A stretch of 64,000 bases of DNA, taken from the NCBI RefSeq assembly GCF_003143755.1, contig NZ_QFRI01000001.1:744001-808000 (forward strand), read 5' to 3'. The position numbers and the translations under genes were made by a program. Positions 42,297-50,162 of this stretch are shown here, in pieces. How positions within the stretch are numbered: the stretch's first letter is position 1; each line of letters opens with the position of its first letter. Source of the stretch: Algibacter marinivivus. GTDB lineage: Bacteria; Bacteroidota; Bacteroidia; Flavobacteriales; Flavobacteriaceae. The notes below the pieces were generated by a model. The model was not told the DNA's origin. It ran no database searches and saw only the letters and a program-made list of their open reading frames with translations.

Positions 42297-43511
42297 ATGT
42301 TCAATGTAGAAACCATACGAAAAGACTTCCCGATACTTTCCAGAAAAGTAAACGGTAAACCTTTAGTATATTTTGATAACGCCGCAACATCGCAAACGCC
42401 ACAACAAGTTATAGATGTTATTGTAGATTATTATTCAAACTACAACGCCAACATACATCGAGGTGTACATACTTTAAGTCAAGAAGCCACCGATTTATAC
42501 GAAGCTTCAAGACAAAAAATACAAGCACATTTTAATGCAAAGTACTCACACGAAATTATTTTTACTTCGGGAACAACACATGGTATTAACCTTGTCGCAA
42601 ACGGTTTTTCATCCCTTTTAAAACAAGGTGATGAGATTATCGTTTCTGCTTTAGAGCATCATAGCAATATTGTGCCTTGGCAAATGCTGTGCGAACGTAC
42701 TGGAGCCGCTTTAAAAGTCATTCCAATGAATGAAGATGGCGAACTTGTGATGTCAGAATTTGATAAACTACTATCAGAAAACACCAAACTAGTTTTTGTT
42801 AATCATATTTCAAATGCATTAGGCACCATAAATCCTATTGAATATATTATTGAAAAAGCACACGACGTAGGCGCTGCTGTTTTAATTGATGGCGCACAAT
42901 CTGCACCACACATTAAACCAGATGTTCAAGCATTAGATGTAGATTTCTACGTGACCTCAGCTCACAAAATTTGTGGGCCAACTGGTGTCGGTATGCTTTA
43001 CGGAAAAGAGGAATGGTTAAAAAAGTTACCACCTTACCAAGGCGGAGGAGAAATGATTGCCGAAGTTACTTTTGAAAAAACAACTTATGCAGATTTACCG
43101 CATAAATTTGAAGCTGGAACTCCTAATATCTGTGGCGGCATTGCTTTTGGAGCAGCCATAGATTATACGAATGCTATTGGTTTCGATAATATCGCCACCT
43201 ACGAAAATGAGCTTCTTGAATATGGCACAAAAAAACTCCTAGAAATAGAAGGTTTAAAAATCTACGGGACTTCAAAACATAAAACATCTGTTATTTCATT
43301 TAATCTAGATGGGATTCATCCTTATGATGTTGGGACCATTTTAGATAAGCTAGGAATCGCTGTAAGAACTGGACACCATTGTGCCCAACCTATCATGGAT
43401 TTCTATAAAATCCCTGGAACGGTAAGAGCTTCTTTTGCATTTTACAATACTAAATCAGAAATTGACGCTTTAGTTGAAGGTGTTAAGAAAGCTAAAATGA
43501 TGCTGTCTTAA
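42297..43511 (+). CDS. sufS: SufS cysteine desulfurase
   Basis: A 404-residue PLP enzyme of the SufS group: FNAKYSHEIIFTSGTTHGINLVA, EHHSNIVPW, IDGAQSAPH, the PLP Lys in TSAHKICGPTGVGMLYG, and the active-site Cys in RTGHHCAQPIM. It makes the persulfide sulfur for SufBCD with SufE as acceptor. It lies downstream of the structured element. The ATG is fixed by the family N-terminus FNVETIRKDFPIL. Confidence 0.96.
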   Translation: MFNVETIRKDFPILSRKVNGKPLVYFDNAATSQTPQQVIDVIVDYYSNYNANIHRGVHTLSQEATDLYEASRQKIQAHFNAKYSHEIIFTSGTTHGINLVANGFSSLLKQGDEIIVSALEHHSNIVPWQMLCERTGAALKVIPMNEDGELVMSEFDKLLSENTKLVFVNHISNALGTINPIEYIIEKAHDVGAAVLIDGAQSAPHIKPDVQALDVDFYVTSAHKICGPTGVGMLYGKEEWLKKLPPYQGGGEMIAEVTFEKTTYADLPHKFEAGTPNICGGIAFGAAIDYTNAIGFDNIATYENELLEYGTKKLLEIEGLKIYGTSKHKTSVISFNLDGIHPYDVGTILDKLGIAVRTGHHCAQPIMDFYKIPGTVRASFAFYNTKSEIDALVEGVKKAKMMLS

Positions 43512-43667
43512 TTTCAGTATAACTTCAAAATTTTATTAAATCTATTGTTATATAATTAACAATATATGGTTGTTTGTCGAATAATTAACAAATATTTTAT
43601 GGATTTATAAGATAATTCGTAAAATAATTTTATCTTGAGCATCGACTAATTCAAATTAATATTAAAA

Positions 43668-44744
43668 ATGAAAAAAATTCTTTTCAGTATGGCTGCGATA
43701 GCCTTACTATTCACAGCATGTGATGATGACAAAAATGAAATTAACGAGGAACAATCTGTTAAAGTTGATATGAGCGACTTTTATGTTTATACAGATACAT
43801 CCGAAGACTTACTTTCAAAGGCTACAAACAAAAAAGAAAAAACTAAGTCGTGTCATACGATGAATGTATTAAATAGACAGCTTGACCAAAACCCCGGACT
43901 TGCAAAAAAGATGTATGATATAGAATATCACACACGTGCATTTATTGCAGGTAAAAAAGGTGGAAATGGAAATGGAAACGGCGGTGGTAACAACGGCGGC
44001 GGAGACGGTGGTGGAGATCCAACTCCTGACAATTTGGGCGTAATAAATATACCTGTTTACGTTCACGTAGTTTACAGCAATTCAAATGAAAATATTAGTA
44101 ATGCCCAAATTACTTCTCAAATAAACATTTTGAATGATGATTTTAGAAAAACTAATAATGATGCTAATCAAATTCCTTCAGAGTTTTCAGGTGTAGCTGC
44201 TGATTCTGAAATTACATTTACATTAGCAGGAACTTTCAGGCATCCAGATTCAAGAACCTCTTGGGGAACAAATAATGCTGTAAAAAGTGATTATCCTCCA
44301 ATAACTCCTCAAACGCATTTAAATATTTGGGTGTGTAATATAGGTGGAGGCATTTTAGGCTATGCTCAATTCCCTGGTGGGAATTCTGCAACTGACGGTG
44401 TAGTGGTTTCTCCTCAATATTTTGGCTCAACAGGTTATGTTGCTGCTCCTTTTGATGGAGGAAGAACAACAACTCACGAAGTAGGACATTACTTAAATCT
44501 ACGCCATATTTGGGGAGACGGGAGATGTCGTCAAGATGATTTTGTTGCTGACACACCTAGCTCTGACAGACCAAATTATGGCTGTCCATCTTACCCAACA
44601 GCGCATTGTAGAAGTAATGATATGACAATGAATTATATGGATTATGTTGATGATGCATGTATGTACATGTTCTCAGAAGGGCAAAAAGCTAGAATGCGTG
44701 CAATATTTGCATCTGGTGGTGCTAGAGAAAGTATGTTGCCATAA
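43668..44744 (+). CDS. M43-family (pappalysin-like) zinc metalloprotease lipoprotein
   Basis: A 358-residue lipoprotein (lipobox FTAC, Cys 18). An N-terminal region of about 95 residues and a Gly/Asn-rich linker (98-117) precede the protease domain with HEVGHYLNLRHIWGDG (H270, E271, H274, H280) and the Met-turn region MTMNYMDYVDDACMYMFSEGQ. A Cys pattern (CRQDDF...YGCPSY...AHCRSND...DACM) fits M43B disulfides. It acts outside the cell or in the periplasm. It sits inside the SUF region, but nothing in its sequence links it to Fe-S assembly. Its hairpin terminator separates it from the next gene. Confidence 0.88.
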   Translation: MKKILFSMAAIALLFTACDDDKNEINEEQSVKVDMSDFYVYTDTSEDLLSKATNKKEKTKSCHTMNVLNRQLDQNPGLAKKMYDIEYHTRAFIAGKKGGNGNGNGGGNNGGGDGGGDPTPDNLGVINIPVYVHVVYSNSNENISNAQITSQINILNDDFRKTNNDANQIPSEFSGVAADSEITFTLAGTFRHPDSRTSWGTNNAVKSDYPPITPQTHLNIWVCNIGGGILGYAQFPGGNSATDGVVVSPQYFGSTGYVAAPFDGGRTTTHEVGHYLNLRHIWGDGRCRQDDFVADTPSSDRPNYGCPSYPTAHCRSNDMTMNYMDYVDDACMYMFSEGQKARMRAIFASGGARESMLP

Positions 44745-44772
44745 AGATTTCTTTTTCTCTTAAAGATAATTT

Positions 44773-44800
44773 AAAAAGACGCCAAATTTGGCGTCTTTTT
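44773..44800 (+). terminator. Terminator after the M43 protease gene
   Basis: Perfect inverted repeat AAAAAGACGCCAAA / TTTGGCGTCTTTTT, 14 bp with no spacer (so a 4-base loop in practice), ending in a T run. Confidence 0.85.
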
Positions 44801-44831
44801 TGTATCATTATTATCAATAAAAATAAAATAT

Positions 44832-45254
44832 ATGAAACTTTTGCTCATACTTTTATCAATTACATTAGCCAAAGGATGTTATCCACAAGCAGAACAAGAT
44901 AATTTATCATTAGAATATACGGCAAGCACCAGAGGTTCTTACTTGCAAATTATTATTAAAGACAAAACAATTTACTACAGTAAAGAAAGAGGAGCAAATT
45001 CAATTACAAAATCATGCCCTGATGAATTATGGGAGAAAATATTAAAAGAGTGTTATAGAGTTGATTTAGAAAAACTTCCAACCTTTACAGTGCCTTCGAA
45101 AAATCATCAATTGGATGGTGCTCTAAGAGCTTATTTAAAGATTATTACTAATGGTGAAATTCATCAATCTCAAAGTTTTGATCATGGAAACCCACCCAAA
45201 GAAATAGCTTCTTTAGTTAAAGAAATCTTATCAGTGGTTGAAAACATTGAATAG
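44832..45254 (+). CDS. Hypothetical exported protein, 140 aa
   Basis: A short hydrophobic N-terminus (MKLLLILLSITLAKGC) is followed by a compact domain with SLEYTASTRGSYLQIIIKDKTIYYSKERG and a later DGALRAYLKIITNGEIHQSQSFDHGNPPKEIASLVKEIL. The lipobox-like AKGC lacks the usual Leu at -3, so lipidation is doubtful. The domain is alpha/beta, and no family is recognised. It is 40 bases upstream of sufE, but a TATTTTTG box lies between them, so co-transcription with sufE is not required. Confidence 0.65.
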   Translation: MKLLLILLSITLAKGCYPQAEQDNLSLEYTASTRGSYLQIIIKDKTIYYSKERGANSITKSCPDELWEKILKECYRVDLEKLPTFTVPSKNHQLDGALRAYLKIITNGEIHQSQSFDHGNPPKEIASLVKEILSVVENIE

Positions 45255-45277
45255 CATCTTTTGTTGTTGTATTTTTG
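45247..45277 (+). promoter_or_regulatory. Promoter of sufE
   Basis: TTG, 20 bases, TATTTTTG: good -33/-7 spacing, with the -7 box 16 bases upstream of the start codon. The -33 element overlaps the end of the preceding gene. Confidence 0.65.
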
Positions 45278-45293
45278 CATAAAATTATAGTGT

Positions 45294-45716
45294 ATGAGTA
45301 TTGAAGACATTCAAAACGAAATTATAGACGAATTCTCAATGTTTGAAGATTGGGAAGAACGTTACCAATATATGATTGATTTAGGGAAAGATTTGCCTTT
45401 GATTAACGACCAATACAAAACTGACAGTAATATTATTAAAGGCTGCCAAAGCAAAGTATGGGTTCATGCTGAAATGAAAGATGATAAAATTGAATTTACT
45501 GCTGATAGTGATGCGATAATTACTAAAGGTATTATAGCCATTTTGATTCGTACGTTTTCAAACCAGCACCCTAAAGATATTATAGATGCCAATACTGATT
45601 TTATTGATAAAATTGGGTTAAAAGAGCATTTATCCCCAACACGTGCTAATGGTTTATTAAGTATGGTTAAGCAATTAAAAATGTATGCCATTGCATACCA
45701 AACACAGTTAAATTAG
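45294..45716 (+). CDS. sufE: SufE sulfur acceptor
   Basis: A 140-residue SufE with the persulfide-accepting Cys in SNIIKGCQSKVWVHAEM. It receives sulfur from SufS Cys and stimulates it. The acidic N-terminus SIEDIQNEIIDEFSMFEDWEERYQYMIDLG is typical. It is followed 69 bases on by the DUF59 gene. Confidence 0.93.
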   Translation: MSIEDIQNEIIDEFSMFEDWEERYQYMIDLGKDLPLINDQYKTDSNIIKGCQSKVWVHAEMKDDKIEFTADSDAIITKGIIAILIRTFSNQHPKDIIDANTDFIDKIGLKEHLSPTRANGLLSMVKQLKMYAIAYQTQLN

Positions 45717-45754
45717 TTTAGTTGTTTGTTTTTTAGGCGTTAAGCTCTAAACGA

Positions 45755-45776
45755 ATAAACAGATAAACACATAAAC
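45755..45776 (+). repeat. Three ATAAAC repeats with 8-bp period
   Basis: ATAAAC occurs at 45755, 45763 and 45771 with two-base spacers, just upstream of the DUF59 start. It may be slippage-generated or a binding-site array. Confidence 0.4.
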
Positions 45777-45785
45777 TTAAAAAAA

Positions 45786-46109
45786 ATGAGTGAAGTTATA
45801 GATACAGCCGAATTAGGCGAAAAAATAGTAAATGTTCTTAAAACGATTTACGACCCAGAAATCCCAGTTGATATTTACGAACTAGGTTTAATCTACGACG
45901 TATTTGTAAATGAAGATTATGATGTAAAAATCTTAATGACGTTGACAACACCAAACTGCCCAGTTGCTGAAACTTTGCCTTTGGAAGTTGAAGAAAAAGT
46001 AAAGTCGTTAAATGATGTTAAAGATGCTGAAGTTGAAATTACTTTTGATCCACCTTGGACACAAGATTTAATGAGTGAAGAAGCTAAGTTGGAGTTGGGG
46101 ATGCTTTGA
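45786..46109 (+). CDS. DUF59/MIP18-family Fe-S assembly factor
   Basis: A 107-residue protein of the MIP18/SufT group: VNVLKTIYDPEIPVDIYELGLIYDV, then TTPNCPVAETLP with the conserved Cys, and a final VEITFDPPWTQDLMSEEAKLELG. It assists late Fe-S maturation and is often found in suf operons under the name SufT. A separate sufT-type gene cannot be distinguished, so no symbol is given. Confidence 0.9.
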   Translation: MSEVIDTAELGEKIVNVLKTIYDPEIPVDIYELGLIYDVFVNEDYDVKILMTLTTPNCPVAETLPLEVEEKVKSLNDVKDAEVEITFDPPWTQDLMSEEAKLELGML

Positions 46110-46111
46110 TT

Positions 46112-46145
46112 CAGTTGACAGTAAACAGTGGCAGTATTCAGTAAC
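46112..46145. repeat. CAGTNNN-type short tandem element
   Basis: CAGTTGA CAGTAAA CAGTGGC AGTATT CAGTAAC: CAGT recurs at about 7-base intervals in the gap after the DUF59 gene. I recognise this period as a type found between genes in flavobacteria. Confidence 0.5.
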
Positions 46146-46173
46146 TTACTACTTTGAACTTTAAACTTTCACC

Positions 46174-46680
46174 ATGGCAGACGAAATTATAAATCGCGTA
46201 GCGAATAGCAAACTAGTTACCATTGACCTCGAGGATTTTTACCCTAAAGGCAAACGTGCATTATTTGATATTAAAGACTGGCTTTTTGAAGGTTTTGTGC
46301 TTCGTGAAAAAGACTTCAGAACACAAGTTTCTGAATTCAACTGGAGTAAATATCAAGATAATTATGTAGCATTAACTTGCAGTACTGATGCCATTATCCC
46401 AGGTTGGGCTTACATGCTTTTAAGTATTCATTTAGAATCTTACGCTAAAAAGATTATTGTTGGAGATTTAGAACAACTAGAAACCTCTATTTATCAGGAT
46501 ATTATTAATAATCTTGATGTTAAAGAGTTTAAAGACAAGCCTATAATTGTTAAAGGGTGTTCTAACAAACCAGTTCCTCAAAATGCTTACATTATGCTTT
46601 CTAACAAATTAAAATCTGTAGCAAAGTCTATTATGTATGGTGAAGCCTGTTCTTCTGTTCCGCTATACAAAAAGAAATAA
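46174..46680 (+). CDS. DUF2480 family protein
   Basis: A 168-residue cytoplasmic protein with the DUF2480 features DEIINRVANSKLVTIDLEDFYPKGKRALFDIKDWLFEGFVLREKDFR, WAYMLLSIHLESYAKKIIVGD, and VKGCSNKPVPQNAYIMLSNKLKSVAKSIMYGEACSSVPLYKKK. Two late Cys (KGCSNKP, EACSSVP) are conserved. The family is confined mainly to Bacteroidota and often follows suf genes. Its function is unknown. It is the last gene of this part of the SUF region, with a weak AAAAGGA-TTC-TCCTTTT hairpin after it. Confidence 0.85.
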   Translation: MADEIINRVANSKLVTIDLEDFYPKGKRALFDIKDWLFEGFVLREKDFRTQVSEFNWSKYQDNYVALTCSTDAIIPGWAYMLLSIHLESYAKKIIVGDLEQLETSIYQDIINNLDVKEFKDKPIIVKGCSNKPVPQNAYIMLSNKLKSVAKSIMYGEACSSVPLYKKK

Positions 46681-46774
46681 TAAAAGTGACTTACTATTCT
46701 ATTAAGGGTCTTAAAACAAGTAAAAAGGATTCTCCTTTTCATTTATATTAATTAACATTTGTTAAAAATTAACA

Positions 46775-46782
46775 TATATTTG
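46775..46782 (+). promoter_or_regulatory. -7 box of the DUF3078 gene
   Basis: TATATTTG, exact TAnnTTTG, 30 bases upstream of the ATG. It lies downstream of a possible TTG start, which rules out the longer coding frame. Confidence 0.75.
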
Positions 46783-46812
46783 CTCAAAATTTTAAAACTA
46801 AAATTATTTAAA

Positions 46813-47739
46813 ATGAAAAAAATACTTTTTTTAACGGTATTATGTTTTGGTGTTATAACAATGAATGCTCAAACAAAAGAAGAGTTAGAAACTCAAAAAG
46901 CTGAAAAACAAGCTATAGCTGATGCTGCTCAAGCAGAAGCTAACGCTTTACAAGCTCAAATTGACGCACTTCCAGGATGGAGAAAAGGTGCTTTTGGTAC
47001 TATTGGTGGAAGTTTATCTAACTTTAGTAACTGGTATGCTCAAGGTACTCCAAATAATGCCTCAGGTAATATTGGATTTACTGTAAACGGATTTGCAAAC
47101 TTAATTCAAGAAAAGTTTTTCTGGAGAAACAGTTTAACTACAAACTTAAACTGGGTAAAATTAGACAATAAAGATACTGATACAGATGATGACAGCTTTA
47201 ACCCAACTACTGATGTATTTAACATTTCATCTTTATACGGTAGAAACATAGCTAAAAACTTAGCAGTTTCTGCATTAGCTGAATACAGAACAACAATACT
47301 AGACAACTTTAACGATCCTGGTTATTTAGATGTTGGTATTGGTGCAACATGGACACCTATTGAAAACTTAATAGTGGTTGTACACCCAATAAACTACAAC
47401 TTTGTTTTTGCTGATAACGACAATATTTTTGAATCTTCTTTAGGTGCTAAAATAGTTGCTGACTATACTAAACAAATTGGAGCAATTGCTTTTAAAACTA
47501 ATTTATCTTCATTCCAAAGTTACAAATCTGGAGATTTATCTAACTGGACTTGGACTAACTCATTTAGTTATACATTATGGAAAATGATTGGTGTTGGTTT
47601 TGATATTGGTTTAAGAAATAACAAACAAGAGGCTTTAAACTATTCTATTAATACTTTAGGAAATACAGGAGATACTTTTGATAGTGTTGATAATGATATA
47701 CAATCTTACTATACTATTGGTTTAAGCTACAAGTTTTAA
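46813..47739 (+). CDS. DUF3078 outer-membrane-type protein
   Basis: A 308-residue protein starting MKKILFLTVLCFGVITMNAQ, a classical signal peptide. A short coiled-coil stretch (about 21-50, KEELETQKAEKQAIADAAQAEANALQAQIDAL) follows, then strands with GGSLSNFSNWYAQGTPNNASGNIGFTVNGFANLIQEKFFW, the DUF3078 hallmark. The C-terminus ends ...YTIGLSYKF, with a final Phe as in outer-membrane barrels. The function is unknown. Single gene with its own terminator. Confidence 0.85.
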   Translation: MKKILFLTVLCFGVITMNAQTKEELETQKAEKQAIADAAQAEANALQAQIDALPGWRKGAFGTIGGSLSNFSNWYAQGTPNNASGNIGFTVNGFANLIQEKFFWRNSLTTNLNWVKLDNKDTDTDDDSFNPTTDVFNISSLYGRNIAKNLAVSALAEYRTTILDNFNDPGYLDVGIGATWTPIENLIVVVHPINYNFVFADNDNIFESSLGAKIVADYTKQIGAIAFKTNLSSFQSYKSGDLSNWTWTNSFSYTLWKMIGVGFDIGLRNNKQEALNYSINTLGNTGDTFDSVDNDIQSYYTIGLSYKF

Positions 47740-47777
47740 TACGTTACTTTAGAACCATTAGAATAATTCTATAAAAA

Positions 47778-47803
47778 ATGCGCTTCCTTAAAAGGAAGCG
47801 CAT
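47778..47803. terminator. Bidirectional terminator
   Basis: 12-bp perfect stem ATGCGCTTCCTT / AAGGAAGCGCAT with a 2-base loop, T7 on the plus side and A/T-rich sequence on the other. It ends the DUF3078 gene and, after the repeat, the hflX transcript. Confidence 0.85.
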
Positions 47804-47809
47804 TTTTTT

Positions 47810-47898
47810 GCGTTAGGGATTGAACGGCATGTTTGAAATCCCCGACGCAGGAGGGATTGAGTAGTGAAAGCCCGACCCCTTTTTGGGGTAAAGCCCAA
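47810..47898 (+). repeat. Dispersed structured repeat, copy B
   Basis: Begins GCGTTAGGGATTG and ends CCCGACCCCTTTTTGGGGTAAAGCCC. The internal stem AATCCC/GGGATT holds the loop CGACGCAGGA, and the terminal stem ACCCC/GGGGT is one pair longer than copy A. It lies between the hflX stop and the terminator, the same position as copy A after the OmpA-like gene. Confidence 0.8.
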
Positions 47899-47901
47899 AT
47901 A

Positions 47902-49101
47902 CTACTTCATATCTTCATAATTATAATCTGGATACAAGAAATGATTGTAAGGGAAACGCGTAACATGAATCTCGCAAACCTCATCGTAAACACGCTTCTT
48001 AAAGTCTTCTAAATTTTGCTTGTTTAAGGCCGAAATAAACAAAGCGTTATTGCCTACTTTACTCATCCATGTGCTTTTCCACTCTTCTAAAGAGTAATGC
48101 TTTTCGGTGCGTTCTGTTTCTAGATCATCTTCATCTATATGTTCTGCTTCATAAGCATCAATTTTATTAAACACCATAATGGTTGGTTTGTCTCCGCTTT
48201 TAATTTCTCCAAGAATTTTTTCTACAGAAGCAATATGCTCTTCAAAATTAGGATGCGAAATATCTACAACATGTAATAATAAATCGGCTTCTCGAACCTC
48301 GTCTAGTGTACTTTTAAAACTATCTACTAATTGTGTTGGAAGCTTACGAATAAATCCAACTGTATCGCTTAATAAAAAAGGTAGGTTTTGAATAACCACT
48401 TTCCTGACCGTAGTATCTAAGGTTGCGAACAACTTATTTTCGGCAAAAACTTCACTCTTACTAACAACATTCATGAGTGTAGATTTACCCACATTTGTGT
48501 AACCTACTAGTGCTACACGCACCATTTTACCACGGTTTCCACGTTGTACCGCCATTTGTTTATCGATAGTTTTAATGCGCTTTTTTAATAAGGCAATTTT
48601 ATCACGCACGATACGTCTATCTGTTTCTATTTCGGTTTCACCAGGACCACGCATTCCAATCCCACCTTTTTGCCTTTCAAGGTGTGTCCACATACCTCTT
48701 AAACGTGGTAGTAAATACTCGCATTGGGCTAGTTCTACTTGTGTTCTGGCATAACTAGTTTGCGCGCGTTGTGCAAAAATATCTAAGATTAAATTGGTTC
48801 TGTCTAATACTTTTACATCAAGTATTTTACTAATATTACGTTCTTGAGCTGCTGATAATTCATCATCAAAAATAGCAGTATCAATATCATTTTCTTTAAT
48901 GAACTTACTAACATCTTCCATTTTACCAGATCCAATAAAGGTTTTGGCATTAGGCATATCCATTTTTTGAGTAAAACGCTTTACGGCATAACCACCTGCT
49001 GTGAAGGTTAAAAACTCCAGCTCGTCTAAATACTCTTTGAGTTTAGTTTCGTCTTGATCTTTGGTTATTATGCCTATTAAAACAGCCTTTTCTAATCCCA
49101 T
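47902..49101 (-). CDS. hflX: GTPase HflX
   Basis: A 399-residue GTPase: the N-terminal HflX domain with GSGKMEDVSKFIKENDIDTAIFDDELSAAQ and RTNLILDIFAQRAQTSYARTQVELAQCEYLLPRL, the Gly-rich linker GGIGMRGPGETEIETDRR, then G motifs GYTNVGKSTLMN, DTVGFIRKLPTQL (G3), FNKIDA (G4). It splits stalled or hibernating ribosomes. An AGGAGG sequence sits 5 bases upstream of the ATG, unusual for this phylum. A TAACTTTG box lies about 35 bases upstream. Confidence 0.95.
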   Translation of the reverse strand: MGLEKAVLIGIITKDQDETKLKEYLDELEFLTFTAGGYAVKRFTQKMDMPNAKTFIGSGKMEDVSKFIKENDIDTAIFDDELSAAQERNISKILDVKVLDRTNLILDIFAQRAQTSYARTQVELAQCEYLLPRLRGMWTHLERQKGGIGMRGPGETEIETDRRIVRDKIALLKKRIKTIDKQMAVQRGNRGKMVRVALVGYTNVGKSTLMNVVSKSEVFAENKLFATLDTTVRKVVIQNLPFLLSDTVGFIRKLPTQLVDSFKSTLDEVREADLLLHVVDISHPNFEEHIASVEKILGEIKSGDKPTIMVFNKIDAYEAEHIDEDDLETERTEKHYSLEEWKSTWMSKVGNNALFISALNKQNLEDFKKRVYDEVCEIHVTRFPYNHFLYPDYNYEDMK

Positions 49102-49106
49102 ATATG

Positions 49107-49112
49107 CCTCCT
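49107..49112 (-). promoter_or_regulatory. Shine-Dalgarno sequence of hflX
   Basis: AGGAGG on the minus strand, 5 bases upstream of the hflX ATG: a full consensus SD. Other genes of the window have no comparable match. Confidence 0.75.
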
Positions 49113-49135
49113 GATTATAAAAAATATTATGCTGG

Positions 49136-49143
49136 CAAAGTTA
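49136..49143 (-). promoter_or_regulatory. -7 box of hflX
   Basis: TAACTTTG matches TAnnTTTG, 34 bases upstream of the start codon. Confidence 0.6.
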
Positions 49144-49181
49144 CATAATTACAGGCATTATTATTTTTATATTTTTAAGCC

Positions 49182-49189
49182 TATTTTTG
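49182..49189 (+). promoter_or_regulatory. -7 box directly before the EEP gene
   Basis: TATTTTTG ends 4 bases before the ATG, which would give an almost leaderless transcript. The previous TATATTTTTAAG sequence, 12 bases further up, is an alternative. Confidence 0.4.
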
Positions 49190-49193
49190 ATCT

Positions 49194-50162
49194 ATGACAG
49201 AACCTTTTGAAGATATTCCCGTTCGCCACGATATGCAAACTTTGGCGTTTTACAATATTGAAAACTTATTCGATTTAGAAAATAATAGAAATACTAATGA
49301 TAACGACTTTTTACCAGGCTCTGTTAAAAAATGGACCCTTAAACGTTATGATAATAAACTTAGAAAACTAGGTTTTGCTATTTCTAATATTGGGAGACGT
49401 GAAACTGGAAAGCATCCTGCAATAGTTGGTTTAGCAGAGGTTGAAAACGCTAAGGTTCTGCAAGATTTAATTGCTTCGAAGCACTTAGTAAATTATAATT
49501 ATGATTATGTCCACTTTGATTCTTTAGATGAACGTGGTATTGACGTGGCAATGCTTTATGACTCCACAATTTTTGAAGTTTCGCATACTGAAACATTTAC
49601 TATTACTTTAACTGATGAAGATGGGTCTCCTGATTACACTAGAGATATCTTATTGGTTTCTGGCGTTTTAGATGGTGAAAAGGTTCATGTTATTATTAAT
49701 CATTGGTCGTCTAGACGTGAAGGTCAAAAAGAAACGGAATTTAAACGTTTAGCTTCTTCTAAAAAAGTTAGTGAGATTATTTCTTCTTTAAAAGTCGAAA
49801 ATGAAGCTGCTAAAATTATGGTTTTAGGGGATTTTAATGATACGCCTCAAAATGATAGCTTAAAACGTTTAACGGATGAGTTTGGATTGTTTAATCCGTT
49901 TGAAACCCTTCGCTCATTTACCAGAGGAACCGTAAAACATAAACGCCAATGGTATATTTTTGATCAAATATTAATTTCCACTAATTATTTTAAGAGTTCT
50001 AAAGATGAATTTGAGTTTTTTAAAGCTGATATTTTTGATGAAGCTTTTTTAAAACTTTTTAATGGTCCTTTTAAAGGGGCGCCTTTTAGAACGTATGTTG
50101 GAAAAAAATACAAAGGTGGTTATAGCGACCATTTTCCTGTTTATGCTATTTTAAAGAAGTAA
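49194..50162 (+). CDS. Endonuclease/exonuclease/phosphatase family protein (no signal peptide)
   Basis: A 322-residue EEP-fold protein: FYNIENLFDLEN (Asn, Glu), VGLAEVENAKV (metal Glu), DERGIDVAMLYD, IINHWSSRREG (His), LGDFNDTPQND (Asp/Asn), and SDHFPVYAIL (Asp-His). It lacks a signal peptide, unlike its paralogue at 56885 with which it shares the FYNxENLFD, SxxxRGIDVA and SDHFPVY blocks. Substrate is probably nucleic acid or a phosphoester. The stop directly abuts the convergent membrane-protein stop. Confidence 0.88.
   Translation: MTEPFEDIPVRHDMQTLAFYNIENLFDLENNRNTNDNDFLPGSVKKWTLKRYDNKLRKLGFAISNIGRRETGKHPAIVGLAEVENAKVLQDLIASKHLVNYNYDYVHFDSLDERGIDVAMLYDSTIFEVSHTETFTITLTDEDGSPDYTRDILLVSGVLDGEKVHVIINHWSSRREGQKETEFKRLASSKKVSEIISSLKVENEAAKIMVLGDFNDTPQNDSLKRLTDEFGLFNPFETLRSFTRGTVKHKRQWYIFDQILISTNYFKSSKDEFEFFKADIFDEAFLKLFNGPFKGAPFRTYVGKKYKGGYSDHFPVYAILKK

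Noticed and set aside
43668-45254. M43 protease and neighbouring hypothetical as part of the SUF pathway
   Set aside because: Both are exported-type proteins with no Fe-S features, and a strong terminator ends the protease gene. Proximity alone is not support.
10390-47898. CRISPR-like array
   Set aside because: The repeat copies are single, far apart and in different orientations, with no regular spacer spacing and no cas gene nearby.
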